Assembly: GCA_036307825.1 (NCBI GenBank)
Contig: JAXJWW010000083.1
Span: 1 to 16,931, forward strand
Source: RGIG9060 sp036307825
GTDB taxonomy: Bacteria > Spirochaetota > Spirochaetia > Treponematales > Treponemataceae
Direction: 5' to 3'
Length of the DNA: 16,931 bases
Numbering within the stretch: position 1 is the stretch's first letter; each line of letters starts with the position of its first letter. This document shows, in pieces, positions 1 to 7,589 of this stretch. The notes under the pieces are model-generated. The model did no database searches. It worked only from the letters and a program-made list of their open reading frames with translations, and had not been told where the DNA came from. A program made the translations under genes and the position numbers.

Positions 1-2
1 GT

Positions 3-71
3 GGTGCAACAGTTTCTAGTGAAGTGATTATAAATGCGGTTAATGATGCACTACTGAAGGGGTTACGGTAA
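3..71 (+). CDS. FMN-binding domain protein, C-terminal end only (5' truncated by window edge)
   Basis: An open frame entering from the left edge ends at TAA 69-71 and gives GATVSSEVIINAVNDALLKG plus two residues. The start matches the end of FMN-binding (FMN_bind) domains, where an S/D-G-A-T-x-S/T motif carries covalently attached FMN, added by ApbE, followed by a helix of the type AI.NAV.DAL. Here GAT is followed by V-S-S and then INAVNDAL. The residue before GAT is outside the window. Only 22 residues are visible, so the family call is tentative. The next gene starts 6 bases downstream, which suggests co-transcription. Confidence 0.5.
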   Translation, partial: GATVSSEVIINAVNDALLKGLR

Positions 72-77
72 ACCAGT

Positions 78-947
78 ATGACAAAAGTGAGGAAAAATAA
101 AATGTATGTTGCAATTGGAATATTGTTAGTTATTGTTGGTGCAATTTTAATATGGTTTAATATTCCATATTCACCAGTAAAAAAGTCTTTTTCTAATGAC
201 ATAGAGGAATTGAAAAAAGATATTCAGTTTCCAGAGCAGGCGGATGTGTTTGAGGCGGAAGAATTTTCACACTTGCCAATTGCAATTCAGAAATATATAG
301 AACATTGTGGATATATCGGAACACCTAAAATGAGTTATTTAAAAATGGAGTACTGGGATGTGAATTTTATGCAGGGGAGAACCGGACCGACATTAAAAAT
401 CGATTATACACAATATAATTTTGTGTCGGAACCATCCAGAATGGCTTTGATTGACAGTAGTATGTTTGGTATACCTTTCGAGGGATACGACTATTATCAA
501 AATGGCATTGGTGGTATGAAGGGAGTTATTGCAAAAGGAATAACATTATTTGACCAGACGGGATTGAATATGGATAAAGCATGCTTGGCAACATATCTTG
601 CGGAGTGTATGTTTGCACCGTCAATTTTACTGCAGGATTATATTTCTTTTGAAGAAATCAGTGATTATGAAGTGAAAGCAACCATTTGTTACGGCGGTCA
701 GACAGCAAGTGGTATTTTTACATTCAATGAGCAGTGTGAATATGTATCGTTTACAACAAATGATAGGGCAGTGACAAATACAGATGGAATTATGGAATAT
801 ATTCCGTGGTCTGCTGTATGTGGTGAATACGGTGTTTCTGAAAATGGAATTAAGTATCCAACCAGATTTCAGGCAATATGGAATTATCCGGATGGAGAGT
901 TTGTTTATTTCGATGGTGTAATCAGCACAGTATCATATAATGAGTGA
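78..947 (+). CDS. membrane-anchored DUF6544-like protein
   Basis: A 289-residue protein with a positively charged N-terminus (KVRKNK), one hydrophobic segment at about residues 9-29, and a soluble extracytoplasmic body. The body carries the pattern LPIAIQKYIEHCGYIGTPK near residue 66-84, which I associate with the DUF6544/DUF6920 family (consensus like LP..VQRYL...G..G.P). Its biochemical role is unknown. An alternative start at ATG 102 has a better-placed ribosome site (GAGG 89-92, 9 bases upstream) but would lose the basic residues before the membrane segment; the start at 78 follows the upstream stop by 6 bases and could use coupling. Codon use looks less AT-rich than genes to the right, in line with a foreign, Firmicutes-like origin. 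The family call is from memory of motifs and is moderate. Confidence 0.65.
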   Translation: MTKVRKNKMYVAIGILLVIVGAILIWFNIPYSPVKKSFSNDIEELKKDIQFPEQADVFEAEEFSHLPIAIQKYIEHCGYIGTPKMSYLKMEYWDVNFMQGRTGPTLKIDYTQYNFVSEPSRMALIDSSMFGIPFEGYDYYQNGIGGMKGVIAKGITLFDQTGLNMDKACLATYLAECMFAPSILLQDYISFEEISDYEVKATICYGGQTASGIFTFNEQCEYVSFTTNDRAVTNTDGIMEYIPWSAVCGEYGVSENGIKYPTRFQAIWNYPDGEFVYFDGVISTVSYNE

Positions 948-1047
948 GACAAATTTCAGTCTTGTAGAGAGATTGAAAGCATGCATGAATTCGAATTTTA
1001 TGAAGGGAATTTGAAATGAATAGGATAGATACAGCGGAGATAATATC

Positions 1048-1509
1048 ATGAAACTTATTCGTGCAAACATAAACGACTGTGAAAAAATATGGAGTATGCA
1101 AATAGAGGCATTTGCTGATTTGCTAGAAAAACACCAAGATTATGAAACAAGCCCTGGAAATGAGTCAATAGAACATATTCAGGCTAAGCTTTTGGACGAG
1201 TTTACTTTTTTCTACTTCATTTATCACAAAGACGATATAGCAGGAGCTGTAAGAGTAGTTGACAGAAAAAATGGTAATAGAAAAAGAATAGCACCTATTT
1301 TTATTATGAAAAAATTTCGTAATAAAGGTTTGGCTCAAAAGACATTTGAGGAAATCGAAAAACTTCACGGAAGTAATAATTGGATGCTTGATACCATTCT
1401 TCAGGAAGAAGGCAACTGTTATCTTTATGAAAAGTTGGGGTACAAAAGAACTGGTAAAATCGAAAATATCAATGAACGAATGGATATTGTTTATTACGAA
1501 AAGAATTAA
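1048..1509 (+). CDS. GNAT family N-acetyltransferase
   Basis: A 153-residue cytoplasmic protein with the GNAT fold pattern: an N-terminal beta-strand plus helix (MKLIRANINDCEKIWSMQ), a central strand region (IAGAVRVV, residues 64-71), motif A with the acetyl-CoA pyrophosphate loop FRNKGLAQKTFEEIEK (residues 90-105), and the C-terminal YEKLGYKRTGK (residues 127-137) typical of motif B. It would transfer an acetyl group from acetyl-CoA to an amine; the substrate cannot be read from sequence. The start at 1048 is supported by GGAG at 1036-1039, 8 bases upstream. A 100-base gap to the preceding gene holds only a meaningless 12-codon ORF, and no promoter stands out. Confidence 0.85.
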   Translation: MKLIRANINDCEKIWSMQIEAFADLLEKHQDYETSPGNESIEHIQAKLLDEFTFFYFIYHKDDIAGAVRVVDRKNGNRKRIAPIFIMKKFRNKGLAQKTFEEIEKLHGSNNWMLDTILQEEGNCYLYEKLGYKRTGKIENINERMDIVYYEKN

Positions 1510-1561
1510 ACAACTTCCAATTTGACGAATAATCGGAAAAATTAGATTTGTAGGTGAATAG

Positions 1562-2077
1562 ATGAAAAAACATATTGCAAATATAATCACAGGTTGTCGA
1601 GTTTTTGGAAGTGCGTTATTGTTGTTCTTTCCTGTGTTTTCAGTTCAATTTTATATCCTATATCTTTTTTGTAGTTTTACAGATATGGTTGACGGCACTA
1701 TCGCAAGAAAGACCAATAGTACCAGCAACTTTGGTTCTCGATTTGATACTGTTGCTGACTTCGTCTTTGTAGCAGCATCTTTGATTAAAATCTTACCAGC
1801 AATTCAACTTCCAAAATTTTTATGGATATGGCTTAGTGTAATCGCAATAATTAAATTCAGTAATATTATGATGGGAATCATTTACAAGAAAAAGTTAATA
1901 TCCTTACATACAATTATGAATAAAATTACGGGTATATTGTTATTTCTTTTGCCTTTAACACTCCATTTTATTGAATTAAAATACAGTTCCGTAGTAGTAT
2001 GCTCAATAGCAACATTTTCGGCAATTCAAGAAGGATATTATATCAGAATAGACCGTGAGTTGTTGAATATCTATTAG
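1562..2077 (+). CDS. CDP-alcohol phosphatidyltransferase family protein, C-terminus probably replaced
   Basis: A 171-residue integral membrane protein, about six hydrophobic stretches, with the full CDP-alcohol phosphotransferase signature D-x2-D-G-x2-A-R-x8-G-x3-D-x3-D: D41, D44, G45, A48, R49, G58, D62 and D66. Such enzymes move a phosphatidyl group from CDP-diacylglycerol to an alcohol such as glycerol-3-phosphate; the acceptor here is not known. AGGTGA at 1552-1557 serves the start. The last codons (about 2059-2077) lie in DNA that, in another frame, reads as the interior of a HAD phosphatase gene, so the final residues (about RELLNIY) probably come from a recombination junction and not from the original gene. 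The catalytic part is intact and the protein may be functional. Confidence 0.85.
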   Translation: MKKHIANIITGCRVFGSALLLFFPVFSVQFYILYLFCSFTDMVDGTIARKTNSTSNFGSRFDTVADFVFVAASLIKILPAIQLPKFLWIWLSVIAIIKFSNIMMGIIYKKKLISLHTIMNKITGILLFLLPLTLHFIELKYSSVVVCSIATFSAIQEGYYIRIDRELLNIY

Positions 2078-2577
2078 AAAATGATTTTATAGTTTATATC
2101 TGCAGTGGGACAAATCGATTTACAGTTCGCGCTTTAATCGATGGAGTAATTGACATTCCGCCACGACAAGTAATCGGTACTGACTTTACGATTCTAGCAA
2201 GTGGACAAGGCGAAGAACTAGACATGCACTACAATTATGTGGAAGATGACGAACTTTTGATGGGAGATACAGTCATTACAAAAAATGTTAAAATGAGCAA
2301 AGTTGCCCAACTTGATCAAGAACTAGGTCAAAAACCAGTTCTCGTATTTGGAAACAGCACCGGCGATGTTCCAATGGCAGTTTGTGCAGAAGAAGAAAAT
2401 CCTTATCTTACTCAAGTATTTTTCCTACTTTGCGATGATACACAAAGAGAACACGGAAATAAATCAAAGGCACAAAAAATTGCTGACATTTGTGAACAAA
2501 AAAATTGGGTAACAATTTCTATGGCAAATGACTGGACAACAATTTACGGTGAAAATGTAACTATAAATCCCCAGTAA
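2059..2577 (+). pseudogene. HAD-superfamily phosphatase, 5'-truncated remnant
   Basis: The frame is open from 2059 (after TGA 2056-2058) to TAA 2575-2577 and reads VVEYLLENDFIVYICSGTNR and onward, well upstream of its first ATG at 2224. This is the interior and C-terminal part of a HAD-like hydrolase of the phosphoserine-phosphatase type: motif II serine in YICSGT, the IPPRQVIGTDF segment, a motif III lysine region (KNVKMSKV) and a motif IV acidic loop FGNSTGDVPMA, then WVTISMANDWTTIYG. The N-terminal nucleophile motif DxDxT is missing because the CDP-alcohol transferase gene abuts and overlaps it by 19 bases. No start codon exists in the upstream part of the frame. A product from ATG 2224 (117 aa) would lack motifs I and II, so it should be dead. 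Confidence 0.8.
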
Positions 2578-2592
2578 ATCGAAATATAAAAA

Positions 2593-2625
2593 AAACGGTG
2601 CACTTCACAATTTAATGCACCGTTT
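2593..2625. terminator. bidirectional intrinsic terminator between convergent genes
   Basis: A perfect 10-bp inverted repeat (AAACGGTGCA at 2593-2602 with TGCACCGTTT at 2616-2625) has a 13-base loop. On the - strand it is followed by eight T residues (A run at 2588-2595, partly within the stem) and starts 4 bases past the HD-GYP stop codon. This makes it a strong terminator for that gene. On the + strand it is followed by TTTCTTGTT and can end the HAD remnant transcript. Confidence 0.88.
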
Positions 2626-2629
2626 CTTG

Positions 2630-3847
2630 TTATCCTGCAAAAGCAACTTTTTCTATAGAATCTTGACAAGCTAAAACAGCATCTACAATGCAAGGTTCAA
2701 AGTGACTTCCACTAGATTCCTTGAAAATTTCCATTGCCTTTTCCATTGGCATTGCATCTTTATACTGTCTTTTACTAAGCAAAGCATCCAAAACATCCGC
2801 TGCCGCCATAATTCTTGCACACAAAGGAATATCAGTTCCTTTTACTTGATTTGGATAACCTGTTCCATTCCATTTTTCATGATGATAAAGTGCCATTACT
2901 TTTGCAACTTCTAGGAATTCGTCGCTTTCAACGCCAGTTAAATTTTCGTTAATCAAATTGTAACCTTCTTCAGAGTGAATCTTCATTTTTTCAAATTCTT
3001 CAGGAGTAAAACGGGAAGGCTTACATAAAATTTGGTCAGGAACACGAATTTTTCCTAAATCGTGAAGAGGCGCTGTATTTACATAAAGCTGAATATTTTC
3101 TTCTGTAAGTTCATCAACATAATATCCTTGCTTTACAAGTTGACGAGAAATAAGTTCTACATAAATTGCAGTTCTCTTAATGTGTTCACCTGTAAAACTA
3201 TCCCGACTTTCAACAAGGTTTGCAAAAGAAGTAATAATTTTACTTTGCATTCTCTTAACATGTGAATTTGAAGCATAAACTTCTTTTAATGTATCATGAC
3301 ATCGTCTAGTAATAAACTGAGAAATAATAAAAACAAAGATATATTCAATTGTAAAACCTGTTCCATAAGCAATCCAATAGTACATAGGACTTACAACTGG
3401 TTGTTGCAAAACATAAGCAGACTGACTTTTAAACCATAAAGAAACAATTAAACCTATGTAACTAAAAATATTAACAGAAAAAGTTAATCGAGGATTAAAA
3501 TACAAACAACTTATAAAAGGAACCAACGCACAACTTATATAAGTATTAACTCTAGCATTTGAACCTAAAAATGCAATAAGAACTTCAACCCCAAAAAGAG
3601 TAACATAGGCAACTAATTTTTGATTACTACATTTTCTTGTAAGTATGTTTTGGATAATTGTAAATGGAATTAAAAAAGCCGAAAAAATAACAAGCCAAAT
3701 AAGAGGCATTTCATACAATTTTAAGAAAATTCCACCAGCCAAAAGAACAGGCGCTAAATTACCATAAGCGAGAATCTTTCCTGTAATTTTGTTTATATGA
3801 GTAAGATTCGCCTTAAAAAATTCTTCATCGTTGATATAATGTTTCAT
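2630..3847 (-). CDS. membrane HD-GYP domain protein, putative cyclic-di-GMP phosphodiesterase
   Basis: A 405-residue protein. Residues about 28-180 form several hydrophobic segments (a membrane sensor region without a named domain that I recognise), followed by a linker helix and a C-terminal HD-GYP domain at about 200-400. The metal-binding residues are visible: H222 in GEHIKRT, the HD pair H262-D263 in HDLGKIRVPD, H291 in KIHSEEG, HH322-323 and the GYP triad in HHEKWNGTGYP (322-332), plus D351 in AAADVLDAL. HD-GYP enzymes break cyclic-di-GMP down to GMP or pGpG and so control motility and attachment. The start is at 3847, where TATAAT lies 7 bases upstream and no Shine-Dalgarno sequence is present, suggesting a leaderless mRNA. 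The gene ends directly at the terminator at 2593-2625. Confidence 0.93.
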   Translation of the reverse strand: MKHYINDEEFFKANLTHINKITGKILAYGNLAPVLLAGGIFLKLYEMPLIWLVIFSAFLIPFTIIQNILTRKCSNQKLVAYVTLFGVEVLIAFLGSNARVNTYISCALVPFISCLYFNPRLTFSVNIFSYIGLIVSLWFKSQSAYVLQQPVVSPMYYWIAYGTGFTIEYIFVFIISQFITRRCHDTLKEVYASNSHVKRMQSKIITSFANLVESRDSFTGEHIKRTAIYVELISRQLVKQGYYVDELTEENIQLYVNTAPLHDLGKIRVPDQILCKPSRFTPEEFEKMKIHSEEGYNLINENLTGVESDEFLEVAKVMALYHHEKWNGTGYPNQVKGTDIPLCARIMAAADVLDALLSKRQYKDAMPMEKAMEIFKESSGSHFEPCIVDAVLACQDSIEKVAFAG

Positions 3848-3854
3848 AAAAAAA

Positions 3855-3883
3855 ATTATATCATTAAATTGAAAAATCGTAAA
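3855..3883 (-). promoter_or_regulatory. promoter of the HD-GYP gene
   Basis: On the - strand, TTTACG (3883-3878) and a perfect TATAAT (3860-3855) are separated by 17 bases. The -10 box ends 7 bases before the ATG, so transcription should begin at or beside the start codon. Confidence 0.65.
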
Positions 3884-3916
3884 TAAATATGTTAAAAATC
3901 TCTAATTTTAGAAAAC

Positions 3917-4474
3917 TTACTTTAAGGAATTTCCGTCTTTAAAGGCATTTCCAACCTTTTCGCCTAAAGCTAAATAATGATGGTTTACACAATCGTAAGT
4001 TATAGGATGAAATTTTGACAAATCAATTTTTCCATCTGTAAGAATTGAATCATCTGCAATCGTATTTACAACTTCTCCAATAACTCGCTCTGTTTTATCA
4101 TCGTAGCTTACAAGTTTACATTCTAAAGTGAGAGGATATTCATTTATAACAGGAGCATCAACATTTTCACTTTTTGAGTAAGAAAGCCCTGAAGATTTCA
4201 CTTTATCCAAAATATCTTTTCCAGAAACTAAGCCAAAATAATCAGATTCTTTAAGATGTTCTACATCAGCAATGCTAACTGTAAATGACTTTTTGTTAAA
4301 TAAATTTTTGGTAGTATGATGATTTCTATCTATTATAATAGAAACTTTTGAATAATCACATACTCCACCCCAAGCCGCATTCATTGCATTGGCAGTTCCG
4401 TCATCATTATAAGTTGCAATAATCAAAACTGGTTGAGGATAAATAAGAGGTTTATTTCCAAGATTAATTTTCAT
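3917..4474 (-). CDS. flavin reductase-like, FMN-binding split-barrel protein
   Basis: A 185-residue soluble protein of the DIM6/NTAB flavin reductase-like family (flavoredoxin type). The N-terminal block PQPVLIIATYNDDGTANAMN with AAWGG (residues 13-37), HHTTKNLFNKKSFTVSIA (52-69), and the C-terminal NHHYLALGEKVGNAFKDGN (164-182) fit that family, which binds FMN in a split beta-barrel and passes electrons from NAD(P)H or ferredoxin-like donors. The precise partner is not shown by sequence. It shares strand with the HD-GYP gene 69 bases downstream, but that gene has its own promoter. TATAAT lies 6 bases before the ATG, without a ribosome binding site. It diverges from the lipoprotein gene. Confidence 0.88.
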   Translation of the reverse strand: MKINLGNKPLIYPQPVLIIATYNDDGTANAMNAAWGGVCDYSKVSIIIDRNHHTTKNLFNKKSFTVSIADVEHLKESDYFGLVSGKDILDKVKSSGLSYSKSENVDAPVINEYPLTLECKLVSYDDKTERVIGEVVNTIADDSILTDGKIDLSKFHPITYDCVNHHYLALGEKVGNAFKDGNSLK

Positions 4475-4480
4475 ATATTC

Positions 4481-4509
4481 ATTATAACCTATTGTTTTTT
4501 ATTTTGCAA
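4481..4509 (-). promoter_or_regulatory. promoter of the flavin reductase-like gene
   Basis: On the - strand, TTGCAA (4509-4504) and TATAAT (4486-4481) are 17 bases apart. The box ends 6 bases before the ATG at 4474, so the mRNA is predicted to be leaderless. Confidence 0.65.
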
Positions 4510-4539
4510 ATTTCAAATTTATCCAAGAAAAAACTTTGC

Positions 4540-4572
4540 TTGACAAGAAAAAAATTTGAGTAATAATATAAT
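4540..4572 (+). promoter_or_regulatory. promoter of the lipoprotein gene
   Basis: A perfect TTGACA (4540-4545) is followed by overlapping -10 candidates: TAATAT at 4564-4569 (18-base spacer) or TATAAT at 4567-4572 (21-base spacer). A leader of about 20 bases follows, with AGAGG at 4586-4590 as ribosome site 6 bases before the ATG. It is back to back with the flavin reductase-like promoter. Confidence 0.6.
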
Positions 4573-4596
4573 TGTAATTCAATGTAGAGGAAAATT

Positions 4597-6783
4597 ATGA
4601 AGAAATTTTTAAATACTTTTATTTTTTGTATTTTGATTTTTACATTAACATTAACAACCTTTAGTTGCGCAAATTTACTCGACGCATTAAAAGACGCCTT
4701 TCCACCTCCAGGAAAAGCAGGAGAAGATATACAAAATGAAAATCCTACAGAACCAAATAAACCAACTACCGATGGAAATGAAAATATACCAACAAAAGAA
4801 TACAAAAGTTGGGCAAAAGTAAAAATAAATATTCTTGGTGAATTTTCAGATAACTGTTATGCTATTCCTACCAGAAGAAATTTCACACAAGATAAAGATG
4901 TATATACTTGTGGAGCAAATTATAATGAGGAATTTTACATAATCATAGAAGTTTACGATAAAAAAACAAATAAAATTATATATATACAGGATAATTTAAT
5001 TTCTGAGGGTAAAATAACTGAAATAAATATTGATTTAAAGAGATACAACCTTGAAGTAACGATTAACGGAGATTATACCAAATATACAAATCCTTTATTT
5101 AGTACGAACATGTATAATACTGGAAGTATCTATGATATTCCATCTAATAATTTTACAATACAAATTTATTATACAGATGAATATTATCATAGTTATGGTT
5201 CTGTACATAAATGTGTATTATTTTCTGATATCAACGATAATTTTAAAACAGCAAGAAGAATGGAATTTGCAAGTACAGGAGAACTAGATTATTATATATC
5301 AGATTTTGCAGAGGCTAATCATATTTCATCCGAATGTAAAGATGCAACTGTAACATTAAATGTTATTGAAAAAATAGATTTGTTACCAGTAGAAGAATTT
5401 TTGTATTTTGAAGATTATGAATATAGTCCAACTGATACTTTATCAAAACATTTCAGATTTGAATATAAATATTTTCACCAAAATCCAGTTTTTTGTATAC
5501 CTATAGGAGATGAAACTGATGGTAATTTTATTAAATGTTTAGGAAAATGTTCTGATTCAACAATAAGCAATCACTATGGACATTTTTACAGACTTTTAGA
5601 ATCTATAAATCCTGAGGCTTATAAAAAAATTGACTGGGTACATGCAAACCAAACAACAGAATTACATAATTATATAAAACAAATCATCGATTATCTACAA
5701 GATGAAAAAGGGCTGACAGTTCAAAACATTCCTGATTTTTTAAAAAAAGATAATAACAACAATGTAGACAAACCAAGTACAAACGAAGGAAACCAAGGAA
5801 ATACTTCAGGAGAAGATGAAGGAAGTTCTGAAACTCCTGAAGGGAAAGCTAAATTAAAACTTACACTCACAGGAGAAAATGCAGACTTATATTATTTAGA
5901 ATGTAAAAGTGAAAAAACAGGCATTTTACTTGAACAAGAAGATGGTTTATTTGTACATACAACTACAGAGAATGAAGAAATTACTGTAAGAATTATGTTA
6001 ATGAAAAAGGAAAATAATGAATGTTATACAAGTACATTTACAACAATAAAAGATGGTGAATTAAAAGAAGAAATTGTAGAAATAGCAAAATATAATGTAG
6101 AAGTTGTAATAAACGGAGATTATTCAAAATATGAAAACCCTAAAATATCTGTAAATCCGATAGGTTCTTGTTCTGATGTTAGTGAATTTTCTGCTTATGA
6201 CATAAACGAAAAAAATATTACAGTATTTTATATTACATCAAATCATGTAGGACCAACAGGATTTGTGTTATTTAATGATACAGAAAATGATAATGTTGAA
6301 GTATCAAGACTGTATAATGGTACTGACTACGACTTAAGTTTTATAACATCTGCTACATATAAAGATAACAACACAATGGATGCTATTGTTTCGCTAGATA
6401 TTTTAGAATCAATAAATTTATTAGATGAATCGCAAATAATATTAGGGGAGACAGTAGAATACACCCCTTCTGACGAAACCACAAAATATTTTCGTTTTGA
6501 GCAAAGAAGTGATTCGAAATGGACATTTATTGTACCTATAGGAACTGGTTCTGATGGAGATTTTATTACTTGCTATTTTTGCGAAAATAATTTAGAAGGA
6601 CACAATGGTGACCACCTTTCGAAATTTTTTAACATAATAAGAAACTCTAATGTAGAAGAATTTGATTTTGCCCAAAGAAATCAAACTACAGAATGGCATA
6701 ACTACGTCAAACAACTAATTACTTATCTGCAAGATGAAAAAGGTTTAACAGTTCAAAACATTCCTGATTTTTTGCAAGATTAA
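4597..6783 (+). CDS. large putative lipoprotein with two tandem homologous domains
   Basis: A 728-residue protein. A signal peptide (MKKF, hydrophobic 8-20) ends in a spirochaete-type lipobox TFSC with Cys24, so it should be lipidated and anchored at a membrane, exposed outside the cytoplasm. A low-complexity linker rich in P, N, E and T follows (about 36-68). Then come two related units of about 310 residues, 73-382 and 417-726, joined by a second N/E/G/S-rich linker (383-416). Shared blocks include INGDY.KY.NP (156-166 and 505-515), YSPTD...FRFE against YTPSD...FRFE, IPIG..(T/S)DG(N/D)FI.C, and the end block QDEKGLTVQNIPDFL in both. I recognise no known domain, so the function is unknown; surface binding or adhesion is a guess. 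The start is set by AGAGG 6 bases upstream. Confidence 0.82.
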   Translation: MKKFLNTFIFCILIFTLTLTTFSCANLLDALKDAFPPPGKAGEDIQNENPTEPNKPTTDGNENIPTKEYKSWAKVKINILGEFSDNCYAIPTRRNFTQDKDVYTCGANYNEEFYIIIEVYDKKTNKIIYIQDNLISEGKITEINIDLKRYNLEVTINGDYTKYTNPLFSTNMYNTGSIYDIPSNNFTIQIYYTDEYYHSYGSVHKCVLFSDINDNFKTARRMEFASTGELDYYISDFAEANHISSECKDATVTLNVIEKIDLLPVEEFLYFEDYEYSPTDTLSKHFRFEYKYFHQNPVFCIPIGDETDGNFIKCLGKCSDSTISNHYGHFYRLLESINPEAYKKIDWVHANQTTELHNYIKQIIDYLQDEKGLTVQNIPDFLKKDNNNNVDKPSTNEGNQGNTSGEDEGSSETPEGKAKLKLTLTGENADLYYLECKSEKTGILLEQEDGLFVHTTTENEEITVRIMLMKKENNECYTSTFTTIKDGELKEEIVEIAKYNVEVVINGDYSKYENPKISVNPIGSCSDVSEFSAYDINEKNITVFYITSNHVGPTGFVLFNDTENDNVEVSRLYNGTDYDLSFITSATYKDNNTMDAIVSLDILESINLLDESQIILGETVEYTPSDETTKYFRFEQRSDSKWTFIVPIGTGSDGDFITCYFCENNLEGHNGDHLSKFFNIIRNSNVEEFDFAQRNQTTEWHNYVKQLITYLQDEKGLTVQNIPDFLQD
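4813..5742 (+). repeat. internal duplication, unit 1 of the lipoprotein gene
   Basis: This encodes residues 73-382 of the lipoprotein. It is homologous to unit 2 over its whole length, with strongest identity at the 3' end, where QDEKGLTVQNIPDFL is identical and the DNA differs only at a few bases. Confidence 0.75.
5845..6774 (+). repeat. internal duplication, unit 2 of the lipoprotein gene
   Basis: This encodes residues 417-726, the same length as unit 1. Blocks INGDY, FRFE, PIG..SDGDFI.C, RNQTTEWHNY and QDEKGLTVQNIPDFL line up with unit 1 in the same order. The middle of the unit has diverged much more than its end. Confidence 0.75.
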
Positions 6784-6788
6784 AATAA

Positions 6789-7541
6789 ATGTTTACTCAG
6801 CGACTTGATAATTTTTTAGTACAGAATAATTTATGCTCAAAAAGAAGTGCAAAAAATTTTGTACTAAAAAATAAAGTTTGTATAAATGGTGAAACAGAAA
6901 AAAATTATAAAGCAAATATAAATCCACAACAAGATGAAATTTTTGTAAACGAAAAAAAACTTGAAACACAAAAACATATTTACCTTGTGATGAATAAGCC
7001 AAGTGGATTTGTTTGTTCTTCCGTAAGTGATAGAAGCAAAACGGTTTATGAACTTTTAGAAAAAATAAAAATTTCAAAGCCAAATGAATTTTCAAAACTT
7101 CATTCAGTTGGAAGATTAGACAAAGACACAGAAGGACTTTTGCTTTTTACAACCGACGGAAATTTTTCAAATCATATTACAAGAAAAGAAAATCAAATTG
7201 AAAAAACATATTATGTTGAATTAGAAAAAAAACTTTTTAAAGCAGAACAACTTTTGTACAAAGAAAAATTTGCAAAAGGAATTTTTCTTCCAGATGAAAA
7301 AAAGGCAAAATGTTTTACTACCCTACCTGCAAAATTAAATTGGCTTTCAGAAAATTCTTGCAACCTTACAATTCAAGAAGGAAAATTTCATCAGGTGCGA
7401 AGAATGTTTTTAGCAATGAATAATTTTGTAACTTACCTAAAAAGAATTTCAATTGGAAAATTATTTTTGGATAATTCACTTTTAGAAGGTGAATACAGAG
7501 AACTAACCGAAGAAGAAAAATTTTTATTAACAAACAATTAG
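6789..7541 (+). CDS. rRNA pseudouridine synthase, RsuA/RluB/RluF family
   Basis: A 250-residue protein with an N-terminal S4 RNA-binding domain (RLDNFLVQNNLCSKRSAKNF and VLKNKVCINGE, residues 5-35) and a catalytic domain with the signature GRLDKDTEGLLLFTTDG (108-124), in which D111 is the catalytic aspartate. Further family blocks are YLVMNKPSGFVCS (65-77), KTYYVEL and the C-terminal GKFHQVRRMFLA (198-209). It turns one uridine of ribosomal RNA into pseudouridine; whether the site is in 16S (RsuA type) or 23S rRNA (RluB/RluF type) cannot be decided here. The start lies 5 bases after the lipoprotein stop with no clear ribosome site, so it may depend on translational coupling within an operon. 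Confidence 0.9.
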   Translation: MFTQRLDNFLVQNNLCSKRSAKNFVLKNKVCINGETEKNYKANINPQQDEIFVNEKKLETQKHIYLVMNKPSGFVCSSVSDRSKTVYELLEKIKISKPNEFSKLHSVGRLDKDTEGLLLFTTDGNFSNHITRKENQIEKTYYVELEKKLFKAEQLLYKEKFAKGIFLPDEKKAKCFTTLPAKLNWLSENSCNLTIQEGKFHQVRRMFLAMNNFVTYLKRISIGKLFLDNSLLEGEYRELTEEEKFLLTNN

Positions 7542-7574
7542 AACAAAGTAAAACTTTTAAAAATCAATTTTGTG

Positions 7575-7583
7575 TGCTATAAT
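7575..7583 (+). promoter_or_regulatory. extended -10 promoter of the WYL regulator gene
   Basis: TGCTATAAT is a perfect extended -10 element (TGnTATAAT). It ends 6 bases before ATG 7590. The -35 region is poor, which an extended -10 can offset. No Shine-Dalgarno is present, so the mRNA is predicted to be leaderless. Confidence 0.65.
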
Positions 7584-7589
7584 AAAATC

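Noticed and set aside
981..1019. 12-codon ORF between the DUF6544-like and GNAT genes
   Set aside because: Very short, no recognisable homology, no clear ribosome site.
4482..4805. ORF on the - strand opposite the lipoprotein start
   Set aside because: It lies antisense to the signal peptide and the divergent promoters, has no ribosome site, and its protein is low complexity.
7572..7589. GTG at 7572 as the start of the WYL regulator
   Set aside because: No ribosome site, and the extended -10 box TGCTATAAT would be internal; ATG 7590 begins a normal N-terminus.
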